Below are positions 49,648 through 58,465 of a stretch of 64,000 nucleotides of DNA, piece by piece (position 1 is the stretch's first letter; each line of letters starts with the position of its first letter). The notes under the pieces are model-generated. The model was not told where the DNA came from. It searched no databases and saw nothing but the letters and a program-made list of their open reading frames with translations. This DNA is from Mangrovivirga cuniculi. Its GTDB lineage: Bacteria; Bacteroidota; Bacteroidia; Cytophagales; Cyclobacteriaceae. Location: the NCBI RefSeq assembly GCF_005166025.1, contig NZ_CP028923.1:1986001-2050000 (forward strand). The letters are read 5' to 3'. Position numbers and translations under genes: made by a program.

Positions 49648-51288
49648 ATGAGAGTATTATATTTAATTTTTGCTTTATTAATTTTTACCACTGAAATAAA
49701 TTCCCATCCTGATTTATCAAATCCAGAAGATAAAAGTCTGACTGATTATTCAGAACTGGAAAAGTTATTTATTGAATGGCGAAATTTTGAGAATCCACCA
49801 TTAAGAAACGGCGCCCCTGATTATACTTCAGAAACCTTTGACAAAAGGTGGGACGAATTTCAAGATTTCAAACAGAAACTGATATCTATTGATACAGCAG
49901 GTTGGAGTGTAAACCAGAAAGTTGACTGGAATATCTTACTTGCCGAAATGAATGGGTTTGACTTTAATTACAATATCCTTAAGCCTTGGGTAAGAGATCC
50001 TGCCTTTTATAAAACCATATGGATGGCCAGGAGCGATGTGCCGGCTCATGAAGGTCCTACTCACCATATGACCACTGAAGTATGGCAATATGATTTTCCA
50101 TTAGATGAGAAGGGCGTAAATACCTTAATTGAGGATCTTAAGATTATACCGCCATTACATGCTCAGGCAAAATTTAATCTTAAAGGTAATGCCCGCGAAT
50201 TATGGATCACAGGAATAAGGACAATTGATAATCAGATTGAAGACTTGAATAGCATTAAAAAATTTCCCGGGGTAAGTAAGAATGGTAAATTAATTCAGGT
50301 CATAGAGGAAGCAATCAGTTCAACCAGGAATTTTTCGCAATGGTTAAAAACTGAGGCAAAGAAAAAGACAGGTCCTTCGGGAATTGGCAAGGAAAATTAT
50401 ACCTGGTATTTGCAAAATGTACATCTTGTTCCGCTGACCTGGGAGGATGAAGTGATGCTTATGAAAAGGGAACTTGCAAGAGCGTGGTCAGCATTAAAAC
50501 TTGAGGAACATAGAAACAGAGATTTACCTGCGATTGAACCGGCATCTTCAGAAGATGAGTATATCGAACTTGCTCGTCGTTCGGCGAAAAGTCTGATTAA
50601 TTTTCTTGAAGAGGAAGAAATTGTTTCAGTTAAAGAATATTTTGAACCTGCACTAAATGTGCATCTTGGAGAGTTTATTCCTGAGGAAAAAAGACATTTC
50701 TTCTGGATTGGAGCTCACTTTGATCCACGGCCGTTGTATTCGCATTTCTATCATTGGTTTGAGCTTGCAAGGATGGACCTGGAGCCCAATGAAAGTATTA
50801 TCAGGCAACAACCATTATTATATAATATTTTCGATTCAAGAAACGAAGGCCTGGCAACAGCAGTAGAAGAAATATTTATGGATGCAGGCCTATATGATGA
50901 AGATCCAAGAGTAAGAGAGATAGTTTACATTATGATTGCTCAACGAGCAGCAAGAGGCCTGGGGTCTTTATATGCCCATGCAAATATGATGACAATGGAG
51001 GAAGCAGGAGGTGTTCATACTGAATATACACCACGTGGATGGATGAAGACAGAAAAAGATTTGATGATCTTTGAACAGCATTTGTACATGAGACAACCTG
51101 GATATGGAACTAGTTACATAACAGGGAAGTATCTGGCTGAAAAAGCAATGATGGAGTATGCAATGCAAAAAGAATTATCAGGAGAGGAATTTAAATTGAA
51201 GGAGTTTTTTGATAAACTCAATTCCATTGGAAATATTCCTATGACACTGGCAAGCTGGGAAATGACAGGAAGTAAACCTGAATTTTAA
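49648..51288 (+). CDS. DUF885-like secreted protein lacking the zinc motif
   Basis: A 546-residue protein with a signal peptide ([16 protein letters not shown]). The overall layout matches DUF885, an M32-like putative peptidase family: helical N-terminus, then [22 protein letters not shown], then [21 protein letters not shown]885 enzymes carry HExxPGH ahead of the EG(L/W)A motif. Here the corresponding place reads [16 protein letters not shown], without a recognisable HExxH. It may be inactive or use other ligands. It lies between a pseudouridine synthase gene and an SGNH hydrolase gene on the same strand. Confidence 0.7.
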   Translation: MRVLYLIFALLIFTTEINSHPDLSNPEDKSLTDYSELEKLFIEWRNFENPPLRNGAPDYTSETFDKRWDEFQDFKQKLISIDTAGWSVNQKVDWNILLAEMNGFDFNYNILKPWVRDPAFYKTIWMARSDVPAHEGPTHHMTTEVWQYDFPLDEKGVNTLIEDLKIIPPLHAQAKFNLKGNARELWITGIRTIDNQIEDLNSIKKFPGVSKNGKLIQVIEEAISSTRNFSQWLKTEAKKKTGPSGIGKENYTWYLQNVHLVPLTWEDEVMLMKRELARAWSALKLEEHRNRDLPAIEPASSEDEYIELARRSAKSLINFLEEEEIVSVKEYFEPALNVHLGEFIPEEKRHFFWIGAHFDPRPLYSHFYHWFELARMDLEPNESIIRQQPLLYNIFDSRNEGLATAVEEIFMDAGLYDEDPRVREIVYIMIAQRAARGLGSLYAHANMMTMEEAGGVHTEYTPRGWMKTEKDLMIFEQHLYMRQPGYGTSYITGKYLAEKAMMEYAMQKELSGEEFKLKEFFDKLNSIGNIPMTLASWEMTGSKPEF

Positions 51289-51320
51289 ATTAGTTACTTC
51301 AGTGGTAATTGATTACAGAA

Positions 51321-52106
51321 ATGAAGCTGAAAAATAACATAAAATATTCTATAGGTGCGGTGTTATCATTGCCATTACTTCCCATACTTATTTACGATGC
51401 CTACAAAATTAGAAGAACAGTTCCCAGACTACCTGAAGCTTCTGATATTGAAGGCGTAGTGGGAGAGAATTATAGAAAGACTATTAATCTACTCACAATA
51501 GGAGAGAGTACTATTGCAGGAGTTGGAGCTAAAAGTAATGCAAGCGGATTTACCGGGGTATTGGCCAGCGAATTGGCCGAACTATATCAATCACGTGTAA
51601 ACTGGAGGGTATATGCTAAAAGCGGCTATACGGTCACTGATGTTAATAGAGTATTGATCCCTGACATTAAGGAAGAAAAAGCAGATATTATTGTTGTTGG
51701 TCTTGGAGCAAACGATGCCTTCAAGTTTAATTCACCATTAAGATGGCAAAACCAACTTAGATTATTAATAAAAAGTCTTAACAGTAAATTTCCTCAGACA
51801 CCAATTTTCTTCAATAACATGCCGCCAATAAAAGAGTTTCCGGCTTTTACCGCTTCACTAAAGTATACAATAGGCAACCTGGTAGAAATGTTAGGTGAAA
51901 CATTAAATGATACCGTAGCGGACTTTGATAATGTTTATTATAATAATGAGGTGATAGAGATAAAAAAGTGGAGAAAAAAATATAGATCCCAAATTAACTC
52001 TGGTACTCAATTTTTTAGTGATGGAGTACATCCTTCCGAATTCACATATAGAATTCTGGCAATTGATATAGCTGAATTTATCAAATTAAAAAATCCATTG
52101 ATGTAA
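51321..52106 (+). CDS. SGNH/GDSL hydrolase
   Basis: A 261-residue hydrolase with an N-terminal hydrophobic segment (SIGAVLSLPLLPILIY) that may anchor it. Block I is TIGESTIAG (GES in place of GDS). The GxND of block III is GANDAF. Block V is DGVHPSEF with the catalytic His. This suits an esterase or deacylase of cell-surface or lipid substrates. The ATG at 51321 is preferred to a TTG four codons upstream. It may share a transcript with the DUF885-like gene (33-base gap). Confidence 0.88.
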   Translation: MKLKNNIKYSIGAVLSLPLLPILIYDAYKIRRTVPRLPEASDIEGVVGENYRKTINLLTIGESTIAGVGAKSNASGFTGVLASELAELYQSRVNWRVYAKSGYTVTDVNRVLIPDIKEEKADIIVVGLGANDAFKFNSPLRWQNQLRLLIKSLNSKFPQTPIFFNNMPPIKEFPAFTASLKYTIGNLVEMLGETLNDTVADFDNVYYNNEVIEIKKWRKKYRSQINSGTQFFSDGVHPSEFTYRILAIDIAEFIKLKNPLM

Positions 52107-52180
52107 AATATTTTATTTATTGGCATCATAATTGATATCAAATTATTCTGAAATCTAATAAAACCTAAGCCAGACTAATT

Positions 52181-52795
52181 ATGAAGCAATTGATTTTTGC
52201 CTTACCGATTATTTTCTCTTCGATTTGTATAACAGCACAAACATCCCCAAATGGGCTAAATATAGGCGTATATTATTCAATCGATCAAAATACAGGAGTA
52301 GATCGATCGCCAACAGGAGATTGGACAGGCTACATTAATGATTATGATGAGTTGAATTATTCTTTTGGATTAAAAATTGAAAAAGCAGTAAATAATCACT
52401 TTACAATAAATAGTGGAATTGGATATTCAGATAAAAGTTATATAGCTACATATTATTGTATGGTCTGTGATTTAAACGCCTTTCCGCCAGAAGAAATAGA
52501 CTTAGAATATCTGGAGATACCCGTAAGTTTAAGATACTATATTTTTGATAATTCAAAATTTAATTTATTTGGAGATATAGGCTTTCTAAATCAGATTGCT
52601 CTAAAAACTGACCAGGAGCAAAACGGGTATATTATTTCCGGGAAAGTCGGAGCTGGAATAGATTATGTTTTTACAGAAAAATTCCGAATTCAATTATCAG
52701 CAGATTATGTTAACGGATTAACTGATGCCTTTAGTGAGCTTAATTATAAAACACAATCTATGGCATATCGATTAGGAATAGATTATTCTTTATAA
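52181..52795 (+). CDS. Outer-membrane beta-barrel protein (PorT-like)
   Basis: A 204-residue protein with a signal peptide (ALPIIFSSICITAQ). Alternating strands follow: YSFGLKIEKAVNNHFTINSG, GYSDKSY, LEYLEIPVSLRYYIF, FNLFGDIGF, GKVGAGIDYVFTEKFRIQL. This is the small outer-membrane barrel family common in Bacteroidota, with an ending SMAYRLGIDYSL typical of a barrel-closing strand. The function is unknown. A lipoprotein gene follows 17 bases later on the same strand. Confidence 0.82.
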   Translation: MKQLIFALPIIFSSICITAQTSPNGLNIGVYYSIDQNTGVDRSPTGDWTGYINDYDELNYSFGLKIEKAVNNHFTINSGIGYSDKSYIATYYCMVCDLNAFPPEEIDLEYLEIPVSLRYYIFDNSKFNLFGDIGFLNQIALKTDQEQNGYIISGKVGAGIDYVFTEKFRIQLSADYVNGLTDAFSELNYKTQSMAYRLGIDYSL

Positions 52796-52812
52796 ATCAG
52801 AAATTATAAACT

Positions 52813-53268
52813 ATGAAAACCATATTTAAACCTATTTTATTTTTATTCCTTTTAATTACATTTAATTCATGTAGTTTAAAAGAAGAATGTCCAAGTTGCT
52901 TTACACCCCCAGTAAATTTTTATTTTGAATTTGTCGATTCAACTACTGGCGAAAATTTAATTACAAATGGAACTTATGATCCGGAGCAAATCCAGATCAT
53001 TAATATTGATGATGAATCTACCATTGAGTATAATTTAGTTACTGAGGATGATTTAAATATTATTAAAGTAAGCTCAATTGGGTGGGAAACAGAAGTTGTT
53101 AATTATCGCTTTGATCTTGCAGGTAACGAATTGTTTACTTTTAGAGTAGACGCAACCAGAAAGAATGAAGATTGTTGTAGTTATACTGAATATAATGAAA
53201 TTGCAGTATCAGGAATTGATTATGAGATCGTAGATGGGACAAACATTTATAAAATAAAACTCGATTAA
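52813..53268 (+). CDS. Hypothetical lipoprotein
   Basis: A 151-residue lipoprotein (lipobox TFNSC, Cys at about residue 20, then SLKEECPSCFTPP). Four further cysteines occur in ECPSC and DCCSY. The remainder is beta-rich with many Asp and Glu. I do not recognise the family. It follows the barrel gene by 17 bases, and the pair probably forms one surface unit. A strong terminator follows. Confidence 0.7.
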   Translation: MKTIFKPILFLFLLITFNSCSLKEECPSCFTPPVNFYFEFVDSTTGENLITNGTYDPEQIQIINIDDESTIEYNLVTEDDLNIIKVSSIGWETEVVNYRFDLAGNELFTFRVDATRKNEDCCSYTEYNEIAVSGIDYEIVDGTNIYKIKLD

Positions 53269-53275
53269 ATCAGAT

Positions 53276-53307
53276 AAAAAAGGTGAGAATTTTCTCACCT
53301 TTTTTTA
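53276..53307. terminator. Bidirectional terminator
   Basis: AAAAAAGGTGAGAA (53276-53289) is complementary to TTCTCACCTTTTTT (53292-53305). It separates the convergent lipoprotein gene and the acidic protein gene. Confidence 0.85.
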
Positions 53308-53922
53308 ATTAAATATTTCTTTTAAACCCTGCCAGAGCTTCATTTTGAGTTCCTTATTAGCTGCTATTTTTTCCAGTTCATCACATAATAAAGACTTAAC
53401 GTCTCCGACGTCATCTACTTCATAGAGATTCTGTCCTGCAAAAGGACCTTGTAAAAGTTCTTCGCTACCAAAACTGATAACTACTTCCTGTGGCTCAATC
53501 ATGAATAATGAATCTATATCAGTAGTAAGAGCAATATCTTCCAGATTCAAATTAACAGCACTTATCACTTTAATTAAAAAGGCTTTTTCAGGATCAGATA
53601 ATTGAGAAGCATAAATGCTAACAGCCTTTTTATTTCCACCTTCAAATAAGGTTGGACTATCTGCCTCCGGAATTTTTGATGAAGATTGATTTACCTCATC
53701 ATCCTGTTCCCCTGTTGAATCGCTACTATCAACTGGTTCCTGAGTTTCTGGTTCAGTAGATTGGCCTTCAGGGTTTTCGTTTATAGTAGTTTCGTTGGAT
53801 TTTTCTTGAGTATCAGGAGCTTCATCTGCACCGGAATTCAGATGAAGGTCAATTTCATCCTCTTTTAAAAAAATGATATCATCAAAAACCAGTGGTAGGT
53901 GTTCGTTTTCCTGATTCTCCAT
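53305..53922 (-). CDS. Acidic-linker protein with C-terminal domain resembling the psi clamp-loader subunit
   Basis: A 205-residue cytosolic protein. Residues about 1-20 are mixed (HLPLVFDDIIFLKEDEID), about 25-90 are a Ser/Glu/Gln/Pro-rich acidic linker, and about 95-205 form a compact domain. That domain has KAVSIYASQLSDPEKAF, then LIKVISAVNLNLEDIAL, a strand PQEVVISFG, and a terminal helix ELEKIAANKELKMKLWQGLK. The order and the closing N-x-x-x-K-x-x-L-W-x-x-L pattern recall DNA polymerase III psi (HolD). The linker makes it longer than E. coli HolD (137 residues). The match is by eye and not a database result. It is followed by thioesterase and pcm on the same strand. Confidence 0.6.
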   Translation of the reverse strand: MENQENEHLPLVFDDIIFLKEDEIDLHLNSGADEAPDTQEKSNETTINENPEGQSTEPETQEPVDSSDSTGEQDDEVNQSSSKIPEADSPTLFEGGNKKAVSIYASQLSDPEKAFLIKVISAVNLNLEDIALTTDIDSLFMIEPQEVVISFGSEELLQGPFAGQNLYEVDDVGDVKSLLCDELEKIAANKELKMKLWQGLKEIFN

Positions 53923-53923
53923 A

Positions 53924-54463
53924 TTAATCTTCTTTAATTGGTTCTAAGTTTTCGAAAAGAGCTTTCAATTCTGTTGCTTCAGCAGGTTTCATTCTTTTTG
54001 CTAAAACTAAACGTAATTGTCTCCTTCTAAGTGCACCTGCATAATGCTCTTTTTCTTCTTCTGTTTCAGGAACTACTTCTGGAACATCAATAGGACGTCC
54101 GCTTTGATCTACAGCAACAAAAGTAAAGAAAGCACTATTACAAGTATAACGTTTATTTGCTGGAATATCTTCTGCAGTAACTTCAATAAATACCTCCATA
54201 GAAGAACTAAAAGCCCTGGTAACCTGTGCTTTTAGTGAAACAACATTACCAAGTTTTATCGGTTTTCTAAACGAGATATTGTCTACTGAAGCAGTAACAA
54301 CTACTCTGTTGGAATGCTTCTGAGCGGCTATTGCTGATACAATATCCATCCAATGCATTAATCTTCCACCCATCAGGTTATTTAATGTATTAGTATCGTT
54401 CGGAAGAACCATCTCAGTCATGGTTACTGCTGAATCCTTAGCAAATTTCTGCTTTTTAGCCAT
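53924..54463 (-). CDS. Acyl-CoA thioesterase, hotdog fold (YciA/BFIT-like)
   Basis: A 179-residue protein with a single hotdog domain. VTMTEMVLPNDTNTLNNLMGG is the family's opening. HWMDIVSAIAAQKH holds the Asp near the active site, and VDNISFRKPIKLGNVVSLKA is a core strand set. The ATG at 54463 avoids overlapping pcm; an ATG at 54484 would overlap its end. It cleaves acyl-CoA, probably medium to long chain, in the cytosol. It lies in a minus-strand run with pcm and the acidic protein gene. Confidence 0.88.
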   Translation of the reverse strand: MAKKQKFAKDSAVTMTEMVLPNDTNTLNNLMGGRLMHWMDIVSAIAAQKHSNRVVVTASVDNISFRKPIKLGNVVSLKAQVTRAFSSSMEVFIEVTAEDIPANKRYTCNSAFFTFVAVDQSGRPIDVPEVVPETEEEKEHYAGALRRRQLRLVLAKRMKPAEATELKALFENLEPIKED

Positions 54464-54471
54464 TGTGTTTT

Positions 54472-55137
54472 TTAATTTCCCCAACCGTGTTTTCCTTTTA
54501 AAGGTACAAAACTAAATAAATCGTATTCTTTTTTCGCTATTTTGTTCTCTTCAATTTTTTTGACTTTTACCATCTTTTGCCTTTCATTATCTCCAACAGG
54601 GATAACTAATATACCTCCAACTTTTAATTGCTCTATTAATGGTTTTGGAACAACCGGAGCTCCGGCTGTAACTATTATCCGATCGAAAGGAGCATGTCGG
54701 GGCACACCTTGAGAACCATCACCTTGTAAAAATGTTGCATGATATCCCATTTTAGGCAAGACTTTTCGTGTTTGTTCGTATAACTTTTTCTGATATTCGA
54801 TGGTGATAACTTTTGCCCCCATTTCTAATAATATACAGGCCTGGTAACCACTTCCTGTTCCTATTTCCAGGATCTTGTTACCTGGTTCAACCTCCAGAAG
54901 TTCTGATTGAAAAGCTACAGTATATGGCTGGGAGATAGTTTGTCCTTCTCCAATTGGAAATGCCTTGTCCTGGTATGCGTGTTCGAGTAAGGCCTGATCG
55001 AAAAAATAATGTCTTGGAACATTATTAATTGCGTCGAGTACCCTGGCATCTCTGATGCCTTTATTTTCAATTTGTTTTACAAGGTTTCTTCTCAAACCTT
55101 TAGTTCTGTAATTATCTTCAAATACTGCAGCAAACAC
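54472..55137 (-). CDS. pcm: Protein-L-isoaspartate O-methyltransferase
   Basis: A 221-residue SAM-dependent repair enzyme acting on isoaspartyl residues. RHYFFDQALLEHAYQDKAFPI, GEGQTISQPYTVA and the SAM motif ILEIGTGSGYQACIL are all present, as is FDRIIVTAGAPVVPKPL. The start is a GTG (VFAAVFEDNY) with an in-frame stop just upstream. Length is normal. It precedes the thioesterase gene by 8 bases and is divergent from the riboflavin synthase gene. Confidence 0.95.
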   Translation of the reverse strand: MFAAVFEDNYRTKGLRRNLVKQIENKGIRDARVLDAINNVPRHYFFDQALLEHAYQDKAFPIGEGQTISQPYTVAFQSELLEVEPGNKILEIGTGSGYQACILLEMGAKVITIEYQKKLYEQTRKVLPKMGYHATFLQGDGSQGVPRHAPFDRIIVTAGAPVVPKPLIEQLKVGGILVIPVGDNERQKMVKVKKIEENKIAKKEYDLFSFVPLKGKHGWGN

Positions 55138-55207
55138 TTATCCGGATATTTAGTATTATTGTAAATATTTACAGTAAAGTTAACTCATTAGATATAGTTT
55201 TGGATAT

Positions 55208-55795
55208 ATGTTTACAGGAATCATAGAAACTCTTGGGAAAGTCATTGAAATTCAGACAGAAGGTTTAAACAAACACTTCTTAATTGAAAGTGAAATTAGT
55301 AATGAGTTAAAGGCAGATGAAAGTGTAAGCCATGATGGCGTTTGCCTGACTGTAACTGAAGTGGAAAAAGGAAAGCATAAGGTTACAGCGGTAGATGAGA
55401 CTTTAAAAAAATCAAACCTCGGAAACTGGAAGCCCGGAGATAAAATCAATCTGGAAAGGGCAATGTTAGCAAAAGGTAGGTTTGATGGTCATGTAGTTCA
55501 AGGTCATGTGGATCAGAAGGCCTTCGTTAAAAATATAGAAAATGCCGAGGGAAGCACAGTTTTTACCTTTCATCTTATTCAACCATCTCCTTTAATGGTA
55601 GAGAAAGGGTCAGTTACTGTAAATGGAATTAGTTTGACATGTTTTGATGTTGCACTGGATTCATTTAAAGTTACTATTATACCATATACAATGGAGCATA
55701 CTAATATGGGAAAGCTAAATAAGGGAGATGAAGTCAATATAGAATTTGATATTATAGGGAAATACGTAAAAAAATTAACAGAATATTACCGCTAA
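55208..55795 (+). CDS. ribE: Riboflavin synthase alpha chain
   Basis: A 195-residue trimer-forming enzyme that dismutates two lumazines to riboflavin. MFTGIIETLGKVIEI opens the first barrel, with SVSHDGVCLTV and RFDGHVVQGHVDQKAF. The second barrel repeats the fold with GSVTVNGISLTCF and NMGKLNKGDEVNIE. Both halves are intact. No other rib genes are in the window. TAGTTTTG (55195-55202) looks like a -7 box, but it is too close to the ATG to be convincing. Confidence 0.95.
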   Translation: MFTGIIETLGKVIEIQTEGLNKHFLIESEISNELKADESVSHDGVCLTVTEVEKGKHKVTAVDETLKKSNLGNWKPGDKINLERAMLAKGRFDGHVVQGHVDQKAFVKNIENAEGSTVFTFHLIQPSPLMVEKGSVTVNGISLTCFDVALDSFKVTIIPYTMEHTNMGKLNKGDEVNIEFDIIGKYVKKLTEYYR

Positions 55796-55852
55796 CAACA
55801 TTGAAGCATTATATTGTAGAAGCGTTCAACTAGTCGAAAGATTTTTTATTAT

Positions 55853-56548
55853 ATGGATTATAGGTGTATGATTGTTGACGATGAGGCATTGTCGAGAGGT
55901 ATTGCCAAAAATTTTGTCGAAAAAACAAAGGGCTTAACATTAACATATGAGTGTAGTAGTGCTATCGAAGCAATAAACTTTCTCCAGGAAGATGATGTAG
56001 ATATTTTGCTGGTGGATATCAATATGCCTGAAATGACCGGCATGGAGCTCATGAAAAGTCTTGATGAGAATTACCAGGTTATTCTGATAACAGGTGATGA
56101 GAATTATGCTATTGAGGCATTTGAGAATAGTGCTACAGATTATCTTGTCAAACCCATTGAATATAGTCGTTTTATAAAAGCAATTAACAAAGCTAAGGCT
56201 AATATTGATGCTTTCAGACAACGAAATGAGCGTTTTGATGAAATTTATGTCAAATCAGATTCGAAGTTAGTGAGGTTGCAACTTGACAATATTTATTTCA
56301 TTGAAGCTCTTGCTGATTATGTGATGATCAATACAGCTAATAAAAAATATATTGTTCATAGTACAATGAAAGGATTGATCAACAGGCTCCCACAGAGTAT
56401 GTTTGTCAGGGTACACCGTTCGTATATAGTGAACACTAAAAAAATAGAATCACTGGAAGATCTCAATATCGTAATAAAAGATAAATACATTCCTGTTGGT
56501 GCTAGCTACAAGGAAAGTTTTATGAAAAGATTGAACATATTAAAATAA
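55853..56548 (+). CDS. LytTR-family response regulator
   Basis: A 231-residue regulator. The receiver has a DDEA acidic pair (residues 8-11), the phosphorylated Asp in ILLVDINMPEMTG (about residue 54) and Lys in LVKPIEYSRF. The C-terminal LytTR DNA-binding domain shows KSDSKLVRLQLDNIYFIEA, TTMKGLINRLPQSM-like STMKGLINRLPQSMFVRVHR and SYIVNTKKIESLEDL. Its partner sensor kinase is not adjacent. Targets are unknown. The terminator follows immediately. Confidence 0.93.
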   Translation: MDYRCMIVDDEALSRGIAKNFVEKTKGLTLTYECSSAIEAINFLQEDDVDILLVDINMPEMTGMELMKSLDENYQVILITGDENYAIEAFENSATDYLVKPIEYSRFIKAINKAKANIDAFRQRNERFDEIYVKSDSKLVRLQLDNIYFIEALADYVMINTANKKYIVHSTMKGLINRLPQSMFVRVHRSYIVNTKKIESLEDLNIVIKDKYIPVGASYKESFMKRLNILK

Positions 56549-56549
56549 A

Positions 56550-56574
56550 AAAAGGCCTGAAATCAGGCCTTTTT
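56550..56574. terminator. Bidirectional terminator
   Basis: AAAAGGCCTGA (56550-56560) is complementary to TCAGGCCTTTT (56563-56573). It separates the convergent LytTR regulator gene and hemF and reaches into the hemF 3' end. Confidence 0.85.
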
Positions 56575-57453
56575 GTTTATCCAGTCAATATCTTTTTTTA
56601 GCAAATCAATAGTTTTTTGTTCTGTTTTGTTGGGCTCATATTTATATGGCCACATGGCATAAGGAGGAAGACTTGCAAGGATTGACTCTGTTCTTCCATC
56701 CGTATCAAGGCCGAATTTTGTGCCTTTATCCCATACCAGGTTAAACTCGACATATCTCCCGCGTCTTAAATTTCTCCATTTTATATTATCATCATTAAAA
56801 TTATCTTGATGATGCTTTTCCATCATTTTTTTATAAAAAGGAGCAAACATCTTTCCAACATCTTTAACGAACTCAAAGATTTCTTCTTTTGGTTTATCAT
56901 TTAACCTATCAAAGAAAATACCGCCAACCCCTCTGGTTTCTTTTCTGTGTTTCACATAAAAATAATCGTCAGCCCAGGTTTTAAACTTATCATAATAGTC
57001 CGGGTCATGTTTGCGGCAAACAGCTTCTAATTCGGTATGGAATTCTCTTGCATCTTCTATATTTACGTAATGAGGTGTAAGGTCAATTCCACCACCAAAC
57101 CACCAGGTTCCATCACTCATTTCGAAATAGCGGACATTCATATGAATGATTGGTACAAATGGATTAAATGGGTGTTGAATAGTTGAAACACCAGTAGCGT
57201 AAAAATCAGCATGATCAAGATTCAAAGCGTCCAGTATTTTCCTAGGCGTTTCTCCATAGACAGCACTAAAATTTACAGCACCTTTTTCAATGATATTACC
57301 ATCAGCAATAATTCTCGTTTTACCGCCACCGCCACCAGGTCTGTCCCAGGCATCTTCAATGAATTTACCTTTTCCATCTGTGTTTTCCAGTATTTCACAG
57401 GTTTCGTCCTGTAGAGAGGTAAACCACTTTGTAATAGAGTTTTTATCAACCAT
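56563..57453 (-). CDS. hemF: Oxygen-dependent coproporphyrinogen III oxidase
   Basis: A 296-residue enzyme converting coproporphyrinogen III to protoporphyrinogen IX in haem synthesis, needing O2. EDAWDRPGGGGGKTRII, TGVSTIQHPFNPFVPIIHMNVRY (shortened here as VSTIQHPFNPFVPIIHMN), WWFGGGIDLTPHYVN and VEFNLVWDKGTKFGL are family hallmarks. I chose the ATG at 57453 (MVDKNSI), which suits the family start better than the one at 57468. The upstream terminator belongs to the TonB-domain gene. Confidence 0.95.
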   Translation of the reverse strand: MVDKNSITKWFTSLQDETCEILENTDGKGKFIEDAWDRPGGGGGKTRIIADGNIIEKGAVNFSAVYGETPRKILDALNLDHADFYATGVSTIQHPFNPFVPIIHMNVRYFEMSDGTWWFGGGIDLTPHYVNIEDAREFHTELEAVCRKHDPDYYDKFKTWADDYFYVKHRKETRGVGGIFFDRLNDKPKEEIFEFVKDVGKMFAPFYKKMMEKHHQDNFNDDNIKWRNLRRGRYVEFNLVWDKGTKFGLDTDGRTESILASLPPYAMWPYKYEPNKTEQKTIDLLKKDIDWINKKA

Positions 57454-57471
57454 ATCACAAAGAAACAAAAA

Positions 57472-57500
57472 AAAACAGGTAGAACTCTTCTACCTGTTTT
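57472..57500 (-). terminator. Terminator of the TonB-domain gene
   Basis: AAAACAGGTAGAA (57472-57484) pairs with TTCTACCTGTTTT (57488-57500) around a 3-base loop, with a T-run on the minus strand. It lies between the TonB-domain gene and hemF. Confidence 0.88.
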
Positions 57501-57522
57501 AAATTTTATTTGGAACTTTTAT

Positions 57523-58458
57523 TTATTTCATTCTAAAAACAATAGGAATTGTAACTTGTTGTCTTACTGTAATACCCTTGTTTTTTGCTGGAATCCAGCG
57601 TGGTGATTTATTCATTACCCTTATTGTTTCCGCATCACAACCATTTCCAAGCCCTTTAAGTATAGTAAATTTACTTAAAGAACCATCTTTTTCTACAATA
57701 AAGGAAATATATACTTTTCCCTGGGTCTTTGTTTTAACAGCTTCTTTTGGGTACTTCAGGTTCTTCCGTAAGAATTTACCAAAAGCTTCAGCTCCACCAT
57801 CGAATTGAGCTTTCTCTTCAGCTGTCAGGTGAACAGAATTGTCGTCTTCTAATTGAATAGACAGATCAACATCACCAATTGCAACTTCAATATCCTCCTC
57901 AGAAATATCTTCTGCGTTATCTTCCGACTGTTCAGTTTCACCTTCTTCAACCTCATCATTCTCTTCAGGAGCAACAGGAGATTGCTCGGTTTTTTCTTCT
58001 TGAGTAACTTCTTCAGAATCATTTTGAACATCTTCTGACTCATTCACGCTAAATGATTCTTCCGGCTGTTCAGATTCATTTGATGGAGTTACATTTTCAT
58101 TAACAACAAAGAAATGCTGATCCTGACCAAAGTAGTCAGATTTCAGAATAGAAAGTTCATTAACTTTTTTCTTGTACTCCTCTTTTTTGTCCTTATTTGG
58201 AGCTTTTAATGACAATAAACGATAAACAAGTTGACCCTTGTCATATAATTCTTCATTCAGTTTGGGAGCATAAAATAACAGCCACTCAAGATGTGGCTTC
58301 GATCCTGCCCAGTCTTTGTTTACCAAAGCCTGATTGAATGAATTCCATTTCTTTTTTGCCTCAGCTTCATCCTCACCCCAGTTCCAGTTGGATTGAGCTG
58401 ATAATGAAAAACTAATTAATAGCACCAATGTTCCGATTAAAATTCTTAAAGTCCCCAT
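57523..58458 (-). CDS. Secreted TonB C-terminal-domain protein
   Basis: A 311-residue protein. A signal peptide (LIGTLVLLISFSLSAQ) appears cleavable rather than a membrane anchor. Residues about 25-110 are a helical, TPR-like segment (DWAGSKPHLEWLLFYAPKL). Residues about 120-200 are a very acidic low-complexity linker. The last about 85 residues are the TonB C-terminal domain (YPKEAVKTKTQGKVYISFIV, WIPAKNKGITVRQQVTIPI). Such proteins are annotated as energy transducer TonB, but without an inner-membrane anchor this one is unlikely to transduce energy as E. coli TonB does. Confidence 0.82.
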   Translation of the reverse strand: MGTLRILIGTLVLLISFSLSAQSNWNWGEDEAEAKKKWNSFNQALVNKDWAGSKPHLEWLLFYAPKLNEELYDKGQLVYRLLSLKAPNKDKKEEYKKKVNELSILKSDYFGQDQHFFVVNENVTPSNESEQPEESFSVNESEDVQNDSEEVTQEEKTEQSPVAPEENDEVEEGETEQSEDNAEDISEEDIEVAIGDVDLSIQLEDDNSVHLTAEEKAQFDGGAEAFGKFLRKNLKYPKEAVKTKTQGKVYISFIVEKDGSLSKFTILKGLGNGCDAETIRVMNKSPRWIPAKNKGITVRQQVTIPIVFRMK

Positions 58459-58465
58459 AAAAAAA

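Noticed and set aside
55195-55202. Promoter -7 box of the riboflavin synthase gene
   Set aside because: It ends 5 bases before the ATG and no TTG lies 17-23 bp upstream; a chance match in AT-rich DNA is likely.
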